Shown here in pieces: positions 24,635 through 33,749 of a DNA stretch of 64,000 nt. A program made the translations under genes and the position numbers. Origin of the DNA: Sphingobacteriia bacterium RIFOXYC2_FULL_35_18 (GTDB taxonomy: Bacteria > Bacteroidota > Bacteroidia > Chitinophagales > Chitinophagaceae); assembly GCA_001829005.1 (NCBI GenBank), contig MIAG01000002.1, positions 688,837 through 752,836 of the forward strand. The letters are read 5' to 3'. Below the pieces are notes generated by a model. It was not told the origin of the DNA. It made no database searches and was given only the letters and a program-made list of their open reading frames with translations. Position 1 is the first letter of the stretch; every line of letters begins with the position of its first letter.

Positions 24635-25726
24635 TTATACTACTTCAATTAATGAAGTCTGAGGCAAATTAGCGTTGCGCATAGCAATATTTCGAACAGT
24701 TTGTGCAGTAAAATTCCTAAATGCTTCTTTGGTCAACTCATCGTTTCCTACCATGGCAGGTACCCCATCATCTCCGCCTTCACGAATGGTTTGTACCAAG
24801 GGGATTTGGCCCAAGAAAGAGAGATCATATTCCTCAGCCAGTTTCCTTCCCCCCTCTTTACCAAATAAATAATACTTGTTGTTCGGCAATTCAGCGGGTG
24901 TGAAATATGCCATATTTTCAATAAGGCCAATGATTGGAACGTTTATTTGAGCCTGGCTAAACATAGCAATCCCTTTTTTAGCATCAGCCAATGCTACGTT
25001 TTGTGGAGTTGTGACTATTACTGCACCGGTTACTGGAACTGTTTGCATTAAAGTTAAATGGATATCCCCTGTTCCTGGTGGCATATCAATTACCAAGTAA
25101 TCTAATTCGCCCCAATCTACTTCTGTTACAAATTGTCTGATAGCAGAGCTTGCCATTGGACCTCTCCAAACCACTGCATTCTTTTCATCTACTAATAAAC
25201 CAATACTCATGAGTTTAATTCCAAATTTCTCTAATGGAACAATCATTCCTTTCCCATTCACTTCTTTCATCATTGGCCTTGCCCCTCTTACTCCAAACAT
25301 GATTGGGACACTCGGTCCATAAATATCTGCGTCCATCAATCCTACCGATGCACCTCCTTCTGCTAAAGCCAAGGCAAGATTGGCAGAAATGGTACTTTTA
25401 CCTACCCCGCCTTTTCCACTTACTACTGCAATAATATTTTTTACCCCACCCAACACTTTTTGGTCGTCTTTACGGGTGGAAGTAGTATTGGCGGTAAAGT
25501 TCACCGTTACTTTCGCATTTTTATTAACCAATAACTTGATGGCATTTTCACTTGCCCTACTCATTAAATCTTTCATTGGGCAAGCCGGAGTTGTCAATAC
25601 AATGGTAAAGCTTACCGCATCCCCATTGATCACTATGTCTTTTACCATGTTTAGGGTTACCAAATCCTTTCCTAAATCTGGCTCCTGCACATTACTCAAT
25701 GCTTTTAAAATCGCTTCCGTTGTCAT
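24635..25726 (-). CDS. mrp: Mrp/NBP35 (ApbC) family Fe-S scaffold/carrier ATPase
   Basis: A 363-residue P-loop ATPase thought to deliver Fe-S clusters to apo-proteins. Residues 1-90 are a MIP18/DUF59 domain with Cys49 in TTPACPMKD; the deviant Walker A GKGGVGKST is at 104-112, and the DMPPGTGD motif follows. The CxxC that normally bridges a cluster between subunits is absent: the segment reads ENMAYFTPAELPNNKYY. I believe this variant recurs in Bacteroidota, but that should be checked. Transcription probably starts from a TAACTTTG box 37 bases upstream; the porin gene follows at once. Confidence 0.9.
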   Translation of the reverse strand: MTTEAILKALSNVQEPDLGKDLVTLNMVKDIVINGDAVSFTIVLTTPACPMKDLMSRASENAIKLLVNKNAKVTVNFTANTTSTRKDDQKVLGGVKNIIAVVSGKGGVGKSTISANLALALAEGGASVGLMDADIYGPSVPIMFGVRGARPMMKEVNGKGMIVPLEKFGIKLMSIGLLVDEKNAVVWRGPMASSAIRQFVTEVDWGELDYLVIDMPPGTGDIHLTLMQTVPVTGAVIVTTPQNVALADAKKGIAMFSQAQINVPIIGLIENMAYFTPAELPNNKYYLFGKEGGRKLAEEYDLSFLGQIPLVQTIREGGDDGVPAMVGNDELTKEAFRNFTAQTVRNIAMRNANLPQTSLIEVV

Positions 25727-25763
25727 TGTTGCTCAAGTTTTTGTTAAAATAACCGTTGGATTG

Positions 25764-25771
25764 CAAAGTTA
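25764..25771 (-). promoter_or_regulatory. -7 box TAACTTTG for mrp
   Basis: CAAAGTTA on the plus strand reads TAACTTTG on the minus strand, an exact TAnnTTTG match 37 bases before the mrp ATG. It lies back to back with the box for the divergent gene at 25823. Confidence 0.5.
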
Positions 25772-25822
25772 ACAACCTAGGACTTTACTTTGTTATGAAA
25801 TACGGAGAACAAAGCAAATTAG

Positions 25823-25830
25823 TACCTTTG
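25823..25830 (+). promoter_or_regulatory. -7 box TACCTTTG for the carboxypeptidase-regulatory-like gene
   Basis: Exact TAnnTTTG match 26 bases before ATG 25857. Confidence 0.58.
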
Positions 25831-25856
25831 CCCTCCCTTAAACAGCAACTGCCTTT

Positions 25857-26507
25857 ATGAATAGATTAATTTTACCCTTTTTGATATTATTAGTCGGGTT
25901 AAGCTTGGTGCAAAAGGCAAATGCGCAGCAAAACAATCCTTATAGAGACTCCATTGTTCAATTATATGGAGTAGTAATGACTGCCGATAGCTTAAGGGGT
26001 ATTCCATCTGCTTCGGTAATTGTAGAGGGTAAAGGCCGAGGAACCATCACTAGTTATGATGGGGTCTTTTCAATTGCGGTAATGAAAGGTGATCGAATTA
26101 CTTTTAGTAGCATTGGGTTCAAAAACAATAGCATTCAAATTCCGCTTAATTTAGAAAGCAACCAATACAGTGTAATTCAATTACTCATTAGTGATACTGC
26201 TTATTTGCCTGCTACTATTCTTAAGCCCAGACCTACCAAAGAACAGTTCGAAAGAGACTTTTTAAATAATCGCTTCCCTGATGATGCTTATGAAATAGCA
26301 CGTAAAAACACAGATGAAGCTACTCGTAGAATATTATTAAATAGTTTACCTGCAGACGGAAGAGAAGCCGTTAATTTTCAGTTAAGACAACAAACGAATA
26401 AATATTATTATGCCGGTCAAGTACCGCCAATGAATATCATGAACCCTGCAGCTTGGGCAGATTTTATTACTGCTTGGAAACGTGGAGACTTCAAGCGAAA
26501 AAAATAA
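25857..26507 (+). CDS. Exported protein with carboxypeptidase regulatory-like (beta-sandwich) domain
   Basis: A 216-residue secreted protein: signal peptide up to KANAQ (residue 24), then a CarboxypepD_reg-like domain (about 34-115) with the typical GIPSASVIVEGKGRGTITS and FSSIGFKN strands found at the N termini of SusC/TonB receptors. Here the domain stands alone, followed by a charged C-terminal region (LKPRPTKEQFERDFL onward) with no known fold. Stand-alone versions are common in Bacteroidota and of unknown role. The dehydrogenase gene follows 6 bases later. Confidence 0.75.
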   Translation: MNRLILPFLILLVGLSLVQKANAQQNNPYRDSIVQLYGVVMTADSLRGIPSASVIVEGKGRGTITSYDGVFSIAVMKGDRITFSSIGFKNNSIQIPLNLESNQYSVIQLLISDTAYLPATILKPRPTKEQFERDFLNNRFPDDAYEIARKNTDEATRRILLNSLPADGREAVNFQLRQQTNKYYYAGQVPPMNIMNPAAWADFITAWKRGDFKRKK

Positions 26508-26513
26508 ATTATT

Positions 26514-27410
26514 ATGTCAATTTTCAATGTAACAGTTATAGGAGCAGGAACCATGGGTAATGGTATTGCACAGGTTTTTGCCCAAAAAGGATTTAAAGTA
26601 GTATTGGTAGATGTGCAACAAGCACAATTAGAAAAAGCACTGGCTACTATTGAGAAAAACCTAGACAGAATGGTTGCTAAAGGCACTATTGCTGGAGAAG
26701 AAAAACTGGAAACCCTTGCCAATATATGTACCAATACTTCTATCAATGAAGGTGTTGCTGCTGCTGATTTAGTGGTAGAAGCAGCTACAGAAAATGTAGA
26801 ATTGAAATTAAAAATATTTGGAGAAATGGATGCTGCTGCTCCCGCAAATGCAATATTAGCTAGCAACACTTCTTCCATTTCAATTACTAAAATTGCGGCT
26901 GCAACCAACCGCCCTAATAAAGTGATTGGAATGCATTTTATGAACCCAGTTCCGATAATGAAATTGGTTGAAATTATTAATGGCTATGCAACTGACGAGG
27001 AAGTCACCAATACAATTGTTGATTTAAGTAAACAATTGGGCAAAACCCCATCTGTAGTAAATGATTACCCTGGATTCATTGCCAATAAGGTTTTAATGCC
27101 CATGATTAATGAAGCCATCTATTCTTTATATGAAGGGATTGCAGATGTTGAATCAATTGATACCATCATGAAGTTAGGTATGGCTCATCCAATGGGTCCT
27201 TTGCAGCTAGCAGACTTTATTGGATTAGATGTTTGCTTGAGCATAATGAACGTATTATATAATGGCTATGGTAATCCTAAGTATGCTCCTTGTCCTTTAT
27301 TGGTTAACATGGTAACAGCAAAAAAATTAGGTGTTAAATCAGGGGAAGGGTTTTATATATATACGCCTGGCTCTAAAGAATTAGTAGTAAGTCCTAGTTT
27401 TAAAAAGTAG
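26514..27410 (+). CDS. 3-hydroxybutyryl-CoA / 3-hydroxyacyl-CoA dehydrogenase
   Basis: A 298-residue NAD(P)-dependent enzyme oxidising or reducing 3-hydroxyacyl-CoA/acetoacetyl-CoA. The N-terminal Rossmann motif VIGAGTMGNGIAQVFA (8-23) and the catalytic segment GMHFMNPVPIMKLVEII, with the His and the Asn-Pro pair, are intact; the C-terminal helical domain has NDYPGFIANKVLMPMINEA and GLDVCL. It is a single-function Hbd/PaaH-type protein rather than the FadB fusion. Whether it serves beta-oxidation, polyester or butyrate chemistry cannot be told from this context. Confidence 0.92.
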   Translation: MSIFNVTVIGAGTMGNGIAQVFAQKGFKVVLVDVQQAQLEKALATIEKNLDRMVAKGTIAGEEKLETLANICTNTSINEGVAAADLVVEAATENVELKLKIFGEMDAAAPANAILASNTSSISITKIAAATNRPNKVIGMHFMNPVPIMKLVEIINGYATDEEVTNTIVDLSKQLGKTPSVVNDYPGFIANKVLMPMINEAIYSLYEGIADVESIDTIMKLGMAHPMGPLQLADFIGLDVCLSIMNVLYNGYGNPKYAPCPLLVNMVTAKKLGVKSGEGFYIYTPGSKELVVSPSFKK

Positions 27411-27417
27411 CTTATTC

Positions 27418-28308
27418 TTATAAAGTGTTCCCAAATGCAATTAAGTAAATGGCAATAGCAGATAATGCAATGCCCGTCCAATTTATTGCAGAAAGTTTCT
27501 CTTTAAAAACAATGGCTGCTACTAATGTGCTGAACAATACAATACCCATATTATTCACTGGCAAGCTAGCACTTGTTTCCCATGGACTATCTTGTAAAAA
27601 ATGGACCAGACACCATATCGAAAAATAATTCGGTATCCCAATACAAACACCTGCAATAATTTGGTCTACCTTAAATACCAATTGCTTTTTCCAATATTGA
27701 TAAAATAATACAATAACACCAATACTTGCTGCGGAAAAAAAGCCCGATATCAAAAATGCATTATTAGTTTCTTTAGTAACATAAGTTTGTTGCACATGAT
27801 TAATTAAGGCGTCTAAAAAACCGCTTCCTATAAATACCAATAAGGGTAATAGTATTTTTTGCAAAAAAGGTACAGGCATGGTTTTATCCGATTCATTTTT
27901 TTGTGGATAGCAAGTAAATATTACCGCAATTAATGCCAAAGAAATACCAACAATTTCCCAGCCCACCACTTGTTCATTATATAATATAATAGTGAGTACA
28001 ACGGGTATGATTAAAGACAATTTATTGGCTACAGAAGCAACCGCAACGCCTAGTTTTTGTGCAGTAATTCCAATTAAATTAAAACTAGTTATAAATAATA
28101 ATCCCATAATCATAGCCCACCTGAACCAAGGTGTAGCTAAGGATTCTACTTGAATAGGAAAAGATCCATTTACAAAAGACCCTGTTACAACACAGGTAAT
28201 ATAATTGAAAACGATTGCAGGAAATACGGGTATATTTAATTTACCACATACTTTAAAAGATAGTAACAAATAACTGGTTAAAATAATACTGCCTAATAAA
28301 TATATCAT
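27418..28308 (-). CDS. EamA/DMT-family transporter
   Basis: A 296-residue, ten-helix inner-membrane protein with two EamA-like repeats of five helices, KLGVAVASVANKLSLIIPV closing the first half and LPVNNMGIVLFSTLVAAIVFKEKL in the second. DMT proteins export or import small metabolites; the substrate is unknown. The start ATG overlaps the ribD stop in ATGA, so it is the second gene of a ribD operon. That placement makes a flavin-related cargo possible but unproven. Confidence 0.82.
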   Translation of the reverse strand: MIYLLGSIILTSYLLLSFKVCGKLNIPVFPAIVFNYITCVVTGSFVNGSFPIQVESLATPWFRWAMIMGLLFITSFNLIGITAQKLGVAVASVANKLSLIIPVVLTIILYNEQVVGWEIVGISLALIAVIFTCYPQKNESDKTMPVPFLQKILLPLLVFIGSGFLDALINHVQQTYVTKETNNAFLISGFFSAASIGVIVLFYQYWKKQLVFKVDQIIAGVCIGIPNYFSIWCLVHFLQDSPWETSASLPVNNMGIVLFSTLVAAIVFKEKLSAINWTGIALSAIAIYLIAFGNTL

Positions 28309-29360
28309 GATTGAATTCGTCGATAATAGTGAATAATATCAGTTCCTACTTTTTCAGTTTGAGTTAATATAGCATTCAATAAATGAGGAGCTTGAATTCC
28401 ATCCATATGTTCATTACCTATTGAATGATTTGATTGTATTACTCTTGCTTCATCCCATAATTCTTGGTCAATAAAACTTTGTAACAGCTTTGCTCCTCCC
28501 TCAACTAAAATGCTTTGTACTTGCTGCTCATATGCATATTCTAATATAGGTTCAATCAAACTTTGCTGTGCAGGTAATTGCACATAACGAACTGTGCTTT
28601 GAGTTTCGTTTTTGATTGTATTGAAAACCCAAGTACAACTTTGGTCGCTTAATAGATGCAATGTTGGGTCTAGTTGCAAGATTCTGTCAATGACCATCCG
28701 GATTGGATCAGCCCCCCTACTCAGTCGGCTATTTAATTGCGGATTGTCTGTAATTGCAGTTTGGGTGCCAACTAAAATGGCTGCTTCTTCTGAGCGCCAA
28801 GTATGTACAAGCCTTTGCACATAGGCATTGCTGATTTTAATTTCGCGATCTTGTACTCCAATTAATTCATCAGCAGTTTGAGCCCATTTTAAAATAATAT
28901 ATGGGCTATGTTTCAAATGAAAATGAAAGAACCTTTTATTGATTTCTCTTGCTTCTGCTTCTAAAATAGGTCCTACTACTTCAACACCCGACTCTTTTAA
29001 CTTTGCTGCTCCTTTTCCATTTACTGCTGCAAAAGGATCCATTGATCCAATGACTACTTTTTTTATTTGATTGGCAATGATTAGGTTGGTGCAGGGTGGA
29101 GTTTTACCAAAATGCACGCAAGGCTCTAAACTCACATATAAAGTAGCTTCTTTTATTTTTGCTTTATTTTTTTCCGCTACACTATTGATGCAATTTACTT
29201 CGGCATGAGGCTGACCATAACGTTCATGATATCCCTCCCCTATAATTTGATCTTGGTATACCAACACAGCTCCTACCATTGGATTTGGAGCAACCCATCC
29301 AGCTCCTTTTTGAGCCAGTTGCAAACATCTTTGCATATAGAATTCGTGATTGATGGGCAT
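28305..29360 (-). CDS. ribD: Bifunctional riboflavin biosynthesis deaminase/reductase
   Basis: Carries out deamination and side-chain reduction of the pyrimidine intermediate in riboflavin synthesis. The 351-residue protein has an N-terminal zinc deaminase domain with HAE (52-54) and PCVHFGKTPPC (80-90), giving the His and two Cys zinc ligands and catalytic Glu54; PNPMVGAV precedes it. The C-terminal reductase domain (about 150-350) includes DPIRMVID and ILVEGGAKLLQSF. No FMN riboswitch fits in the 39-base gap to prmC. The transporter gene overlaps its 3' end by 4 bases. Confidence 0.94.
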   Translation of the reverse strand: MPINHEFYMQRCLQLAQKGAGWVAPNPMVGAVLVYQDQIIGEGYHERYGQPHAEVNCINSVAEKNKAKIKEATLYVSLEPCVHFGKTPPCTNLIIANQIKKVVIGSMDPFAAVNGKGAAKLKESGVEVVGPILEAEAREINKRFFHFHLKHSPYIILKWAQTADELIGVQDREIKISNAYVQRLVHTWRSEEAAILVGTQTAITDNPQLNSRLSRGADPIRMVIDRILQLDPTLHLLSDQSCTWVFNTIKNETQSTVRYVQLPAQQSLIEPILEYAYEQQVQSILVEGGAKLLQSFIDQELWDEARVIQSNHSIGNEHMDGIQAPHLLNAILTQTEKVGTDIIHYYRRIQS

Positions 29361-29367
29361 TAGCTTA

Positions 29368-29375
29368 CAAAAATA
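29368..29375 (-). promoter_or_regulatory. Possible -7 box TATTTTTG for ribD
   Basis: CAAAAATA on the plus strand reads TATTTTTG on the minus strand and fits TAnnTTTG, but it ends only 7 bases before the ATG, so it would yield an almost leaderless mRNA. Low confidence. Confidence 0.28.
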
Positions 29376-29399
29376 AACAAATGATGGCTACATTGCAGC

Positions 29400-30254
29400 A
29401 TGACCATCAGAGATGCTAAGCAAGCCATAATAGCCGCTATTGAGCCCATTTATGACAATAGAGAAGCAGTCAATATTGCCACTTTATTACTAGAAGAACT
29501 AACTGGTTTTAGTAAGATGAACCAATTTCTTCAAAAACAATCCCTGATTTCAGAAGAAATAGTGAATAAGCTTACTCAATCTATTACTAGATTGAGTAAA
29601 GGAGAACCTATTCAATATATCATAGGTAAAGCTTGGTTTATGGAATTAGCTTTTGTAGTTAATTCTCATACTTTAATTCCTCGCCCTGAAACAGAAGAAT
29701 TAGTGAATACCCTAATAAAATATTTAAAGGCTAACAATTACAAAAATGTTCAGATTCTAGAAATCGGTTCTGGTTCAGGATGTATACCCATTGCAATTGC
29801 TAAATATTACCCTAATGCAATAATTACTAGTGTAGACATTAGCCCAGATGCTTTAGAAGTAGCAAAAATAAATGCCCATCAAAATGGCGTAATCATCAAC
29901 TGGAAACAATTGAATTTTTTAGATTCAACTGAATGGGAGAAATTGGGGTTATTTGATATTATTATTAGTAATCCTCCCTATATCCGTAAAACAGAAGCTG
30001 CAAGCATGCATACCAATGTATTGGCTTTTGAACCGCATACAGCATTATTTGTAGAAGACAATGACCCTTTGATTTTTTACAAAGCAATTCATGATTTTTG
30101 CAAAAGTCATTTGAATAAAAATGGAGCAATCTTTTTAGAAATAAACGAAGGGTTAGGCAAGGAAACAGCCGAATTATTTAAACACAACTATCAAGTTGAG
30201 ATTAAGAATGACATGCAAGGAAAAGAGAGAATGATAATGGCTTATCAATTTTGA
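29400..30254 (+). CDS. prmC: Peptide chain release factor N5-glutamine methyltransferase
   Basis: Methylates the GGQ glutamine of release factors RF1 and RF2 using SAM. The 284-residue protein has an N-terminal helical domain (1-85), the RPETEELV motif (95-102), SAM-binding EIGSGSGC (121-128) and the catalytic NPPYIR (191-196). Length and order are typical. It is divergent from ribD with a 39-base spacer and converges on exbD with a 10-base overlap. Confidence 0.94.
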   Translation: MTIRDAKQAIIAAIEPIYDNREAVNIATLLLEELTGFSKMNQFLQKQSLISEEIVNKLTQSITRLSKGEPIQYIIGKAWFMELAFVVNSHTLIPRPETEELVNTLIKYLKANNYKNVQILEIGSGSGCIPIAIAKYYPNAIITSVDISPDALEVAKINAHQNGVIINWKQLNFLDSTEWEKLGLFDIIISNPPYIRKTEAASMHTNVLAFEPHTALFVEDNDPLIFYKAIHDFCKSHLNKNGAIFLEINEGLGKETAELFKHNYQVEIKNDMQGKERMIMAYQF

Positions 30255-30640
30255 TCAACCGCCATCACCGGTGTTGCACCTAATTTTTTAATGACTTGCA
30301 TAATCTTTATTGAAGTACCTAAATGTGAGGTACTATCCCCATTTATAACAACTGTTGGTTTCTCTGTTTCCTTCGATAAATACTCTTGCAATTTAGTTTC
30401 CAAATTTTCAATTGCAATAGGCTCGGAACCAATAAATAATTCTTGGTCTTTATTTACACTAATGACTACCGTTTGCTTGGCCTTGGTATCTGCTTTTGCC
30501 TTAGGGTTAGACACCTTAATTACATTCGGATTAGCCAATGTAGATACAATTAAAAAAAACAACAAGAGAATGAATAAAATATCATTCAGAGCGCCTGTAT
30601 GCATTTCAGGATGTGTTCTAAATCTTTTTCGGATATTCAT
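30245..30640 (-). CDS. exbD: ExbD/TolR-type biopolymer transport protein
   Basis: A 131-residue inner-membrane protein with a single N-terminal helix (about 20-38) preceded by a basic stretch MNIRKRFRTHPEMHTGALND. The Asp of ALNDILFILLLFF is the conserved proton-carrying residue of ExbD/TolR. The rest is a periplasmic domain with the KLQEYLSKETEKPTVVINGD segment. It partners ExbB to energise TonB-dependent transport. ATG 30640 is chosen because it lies one base after the exbB stop; an upstream start at 30682 would overlap exbB by 41 bases. Confidence 0.9.
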   Translation of the reverse strand: MNIRKRFRTHPEMHTGALNDILFILLLFFLIVSTLANPNVIKVSNPKAKADTKAKQTVVISVNKDQELFIGSEPIAIENLETKLQEYLSKETEKPTVVINGDSTSHLGTSIKIMQVIKKLGATPVMAVDQN

Positions 30641-30641
30641 A

Positions 30642-31325
30642 TTATCTAGTTGGCTCTTGTAAAATATCCATAAAATCTGCACTAGCAGCTTCCATTTTAT
30701 TAGCCGTTTTGTCTATCTGCGTACTTAAAAAATTATGCCCTACATAAGCAATCAATCCAATTATCAAGCCGGTTGCCGATGTAATCATTTTTGTATAAAT
30801 TCCTCCTGCAATGGTGTTTAATGTGTATTCTCCAGTAGAAGCAATACCATAAAATAATTGAACCATCCCAATGATAGTACCTAAGAATCCAAACATAGGT
30901 GCAATACCTGCAATCAATGACAAAATGTTCAGGTTCTTTTCCATATTGTACATTTCCAATTTGCCTACATTCTCCATACTTTTTTCAATAGCATCAATTG
31001 GCTTTCCTATTCTCTGTAATCCTTTATCAATCATTTTAGCAACAGGACTCTGATTGTTCTTTGCATAACTTTTTGCAGCTTGTACATTGCCCGATAAAAT
31101 ATGATCTCGAATAACTACCATAAAATTCAAATCAATTTTACCTGCTTTTCTAATTGCTAATAAGCGTTCTGTGAAAACATATATAGCTGCAATAAGCAAA
31201 GCATAAAGAGGATACATAATCCATCCTCCTTTTTCTAATAAAGTCCACAACGACACTTTTTCCGCAGTTGCTACTGCAGCAGTAGCTGCTTTTTGCAATG
31301 TATCTGACTGTAATAAATAAAACAT
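30642..31325 (-). CDS. exbB: ExbB/TolQ/MotA-family proton channel protein
   Basis: A 227-residue inner-membrane protein with three helices (about 35-52, 130-155, 170-195). It includes the ExbB signature in NILSLIAGIAPMFGFLGTI and GMVQLF, then TSATGLIIGLIAYVGHNFL. It forms the proton channel with ExbD that powers TonB. No tonB gene is seen in the window, but the barrel receptor at 61343 could be a client. exbD follows directly. Confidence 0.92.
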   Translation of the reverse strand: MFYLLQSDTLQKAATAAVATAEKVSLWTLLEKGGWIMYPLYALLIAAIYVFTERLLAIRKAGKIDLNFMVVIRDHILSGNVQAAKSYAKNNQSPVAKMIDKGLQRIGKPIDAIEKSMENVGKLEMYNMEKNLNILSLIAGIAPMFGFLGTIIGMVQLFYGIASTGEYTLNTIAGGIYTKMITSATGLIIGLIAYVGHNFLSTQIDKTANKMEAASADFMDILQEPTR

Positions 31326-31430
31326 GAATTCAATTTAGTTTGCTAATGTAGTAGGTTCTACAAAAGAACAATTAATCGTTAATAAAAAATCATTCACTTC
31401 GTTAATTAAGAAAGCTTTTACACATGATGA

Positions 31431-32369
31431 TTATTTGCTAGGTCTGTCCATTTCCTTCATTTTCATCATAGCCATAATTTGACGCATATTATCTTGCATG
31501 CCTTCAGGGCTACCATCTAAGAAAATAACATTTCCTTTTCCAATTTCAGCAAAGTTTTTAATCGCTTCTGTCCACATACTGAACAAGATCACATTAGTGT
31601 CTAAATTAGCCTGCTTCATCTCTTCTGCAGCCTGACTCATCCCTTTAGCAACCTCTTGTCTAAATAATGCAACACCCATACCACGTAATCGTGCCGCTTC
31701 GCGCTCTGCCTCAGCTGCTATTTTAATTGCATTACCTTCTGCTTCAGCCCCTTTGGTTTTAGTAATCAACAAAGCCTGACCTTCGTTTTCAGCAGCCGCT
31801 TTTAAGTTATTACTAGCCACCACCCTACTCATACTTTCCATAATTACCTGGTCGAATGTGATATCATTAATTTGTAGGTCTTGCAAATGGTACCCCCAAT
31901 CTTCTAAAGACTTATCAATTTGTTGTTTTACATCTTCTACAATTTCTCTTCTCAACAGCAAAATTTCTGCTTGTTTTTTTGTTGCCACAAATGCACGTAT
32001 TGAACCTTCAACCGTTCTAATCAAAGCTTGCATCAAATCTTTTTCAGAAATAAATTTAAAGGCCACATTCTTAATAGATTGCTCATCTTGATTAATTACC
32101 GAATACAGTAACATACTTTTAAAATAAACATTCGCTTGATCAACGGTTACTGCCTGAAATTCTAATTCAACAGAACGGTTTTGAATACTCACTGTTTTAT
32201 ACACTTGCTCTAGAATGGGGATTTTAAAATTCAGTCCAGGCATTAGAATCCTTCTATATTTTCCAAACATGGTAATTACTGCAATGGTTCCTTGGTTTAC
32301 TGTAACTAGTCCAGTAAACACAATAATCAAGGCAACAATTAGCCACCAATAATTCATTAAAAATTGCAT
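31431..32369 (-). CDS. SPFH/Band-7 (stomatin-like slipin) membrane protein
   Basis: A 312-residue protein with an N-terminal membrane helix (8-26) followed by the SPFH/Band-7 domain (about 25-190; VNQGTIAVITMFGKYRRIL at its start) and a coiled-coil, Ala/Glu-rich segment (AAENEGQALLITKTKGAEA onward). It ends in a polar methionine-rich tail. SPFH proteins form large oligomeric cages or membrane microdomains and can regulate proteases or lipid organisation. No NfeD partner or protease is adjacent. It is flanked by exbB and pepT in the same direction with 26- to 100-base gaps. Confidence 0.88.
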   Translation of the reverse strand: MQFLMNYWWLIVALIIVFTGLVTVNQGTIAVITMFGKYRRILMPGLNFKIPILEQVYKTVSIQNRSVELEFQAVTVDQANVYFKSMLLYSVINQDEQSIKNVAFKFISEKDLMQALIRTVEGSIRAFVATKKQAEILLLRREIVEDVKQQIDKSLEDWGYHLQDLQINDITFDQVIMESMSRVVASNNLKAAAENEGQALLITKTKGAEAEGNAIKIAAEAEREAARLRGMGVALFRQEVAKGMSQAAEEMKQANLDTNVILFSMWTEAIKNFAEIGKGNVIFLDGSPEGMQDNMRQIMAMMKMKEMDRPSK

Positions 32370-32396
32370 AAAAATTAATTTTAATAAAGATAATAT

Positions 32397-33659
32397 CTAT
32401 TTTACCAGATTAGCCCCCTTTTCTTCCCACACTTGAACCAATTGTACCAACACATCAACAGCACGCTCCATATCAGAAACCCCCACCCACTCCCTCTTGC
32501 TGTGAATGGCTTGCATTCCTGTAAAAATATTGGCACAAGGGAGACCCATAAAACTCAATCTACTTCCATCTGTTCCTCCTCTAATAGGCTCTTTTATAAA
32601 GGGTAAGCCACATTTAGTATATGCTTCTTCTGCAAATGAACTGATAAATGGATATTGGTCAATAATCTCCTTCATATTGCGGTATTGTTCCTCTACTGTA
32701 AAAGAAATGGTAGCACCAGGATATTGCTGTATTACCTGAAGAGCAATTTGTTTTATGCGTGCTTGATGTTCTCCCAATTGAGCAGTCTCAAAATCGCGTA
32801 TAATAAATTCAATACTGGCTTTTTCTGCTAATCCTTCTACTCTTACTGGATGAACAAATCCTTGCTTTTTTTCAGTTACCTCAGGTGCTAAAATATCTTT
32901 AGGCAATTGATTTAAAATTGCAGCAGCAACTTTTAATGCATTCACGAGTTTACCCTTTGCATAGCCAGGATGAGCAATCACCCCCTCAATATGAACAGTA
33001 AAAGCATTGGCACTAAACGTTTCATCTTCAAATGTTCCTAGCTCTCCTCCATCTAATGTATACGCATAATCAGCTCCTAATTTTTGAAGATTTAAATAAT
33101 TGGTTCCTCTTCCAACTTCTTCATCTGGTGTAAATAGAATTTTAATAGTACCATGTGGAATGCTAGGATGATGAAATAAATATTCAACTAAATTCATAAT
33201 AATTGCAACTCCGGCTTTATCATCTGCCCCCAATAAAGTTAATCCACTTGCAGTAATGATATCTTTACCAATATGTTGTTTTAAATAAGGAAACTCTTCT
33301 GGATTTATACAAATATTTGCATCATCTGGCAATACAATTGGATGGCCACTATATGCTGTGTGAAGTAAGGGTTTTACATTGGTTCCACTACAATCCGGGG
33401 CAGTATCAATATGTGCACAAAAACAAATAACAGGAACTGGTTGGGCAGTATTTGCAGGTATGGTTCCATAAACATACCCATGTTCATCTGTATGTGCATC
33501 TATGACTTGTAAAGTTTTTAATTCTTGTACTAATAATTGGCTTAGCTCTTTTTGTTTTTGGGTGGATGGGAAACTACTACTGAGTGGATCACTCTGTGTA
33601 TCTATTTGAACATAGCGCATTAATCTTTCAGCAACACTGTATTGGGTTAGGCCTTGCAT
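32397..33659 (-). CDS. pepT: Peptidase T (tripeptide aminopeptidase)
   Basis: A dinuclear-zinc M20 exopeptidase that removes N-terminal residues from tripeptides in the cytoplasm; 420 residues from ATG 33659. Ligands are visible in CFCAHIDTAPD (His, Asp), LLGADDKAG (bridging Asp), TPDEEVGRG (catalytic and metal Glu), YTLDGGELG (Asp) and AIHSKREWV (His). The RGGTDGSRLSFMG loop is typical. A longer start at ATG 33695 is possible but adds residues outside the usual N terminus (VAERLMRYVQIDTQSDP). Confidence 0.92.
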   Translation of the reverse strand: MQGLTQYSVAERLMRYVQIDTQSDPLSSSFPSTQKQKELSQLLVQELKTLQVIDAHTDEHGYVYGTIPANTAQPVPVICFCAHIDTAPDCSGTNVKPLLHTAYSGHPIVLPDDANICINPEEFPYLKQHIGKDIITASGLTLLGADDKAGVAIIMNLVEYLFHHPSIPHGTIKILFTPDEEVGRGTNYLNLQKLGADYAYTLDGGELGTFEDETFSANAFTVHIEGVIAHPGYAKGKLVNALKVAAAILNQLPKDILAPEVTEKKQGFVHPVRVEGLAEKASIEFIIRDFETAQLGEHQARIKQIALQVIQQYPGATISFTVEEQYRNMKEIIDQYPFISSFAEEAYTKCGLPFIKEPIRGGTDGSRLSFMGLPCANIFTGMQAIHSKREWVGVSDMERAVDVLVQLVQVWEEKGANLVK

Positions 33660-33749
33660 CTTCTTTTTATCACAAGTTAATATTTGTTGCCCCATCTATT
33701 GCATTTCTAAAATTCAATTTCTATATTGTAGCAACCAAACAACCCCCAA

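Noticed and set aside
29361..29399. FMN riboswitch before ribD
   Set aside because: Only 39 bases separate ribD and prmC; an RFN element needs far more.
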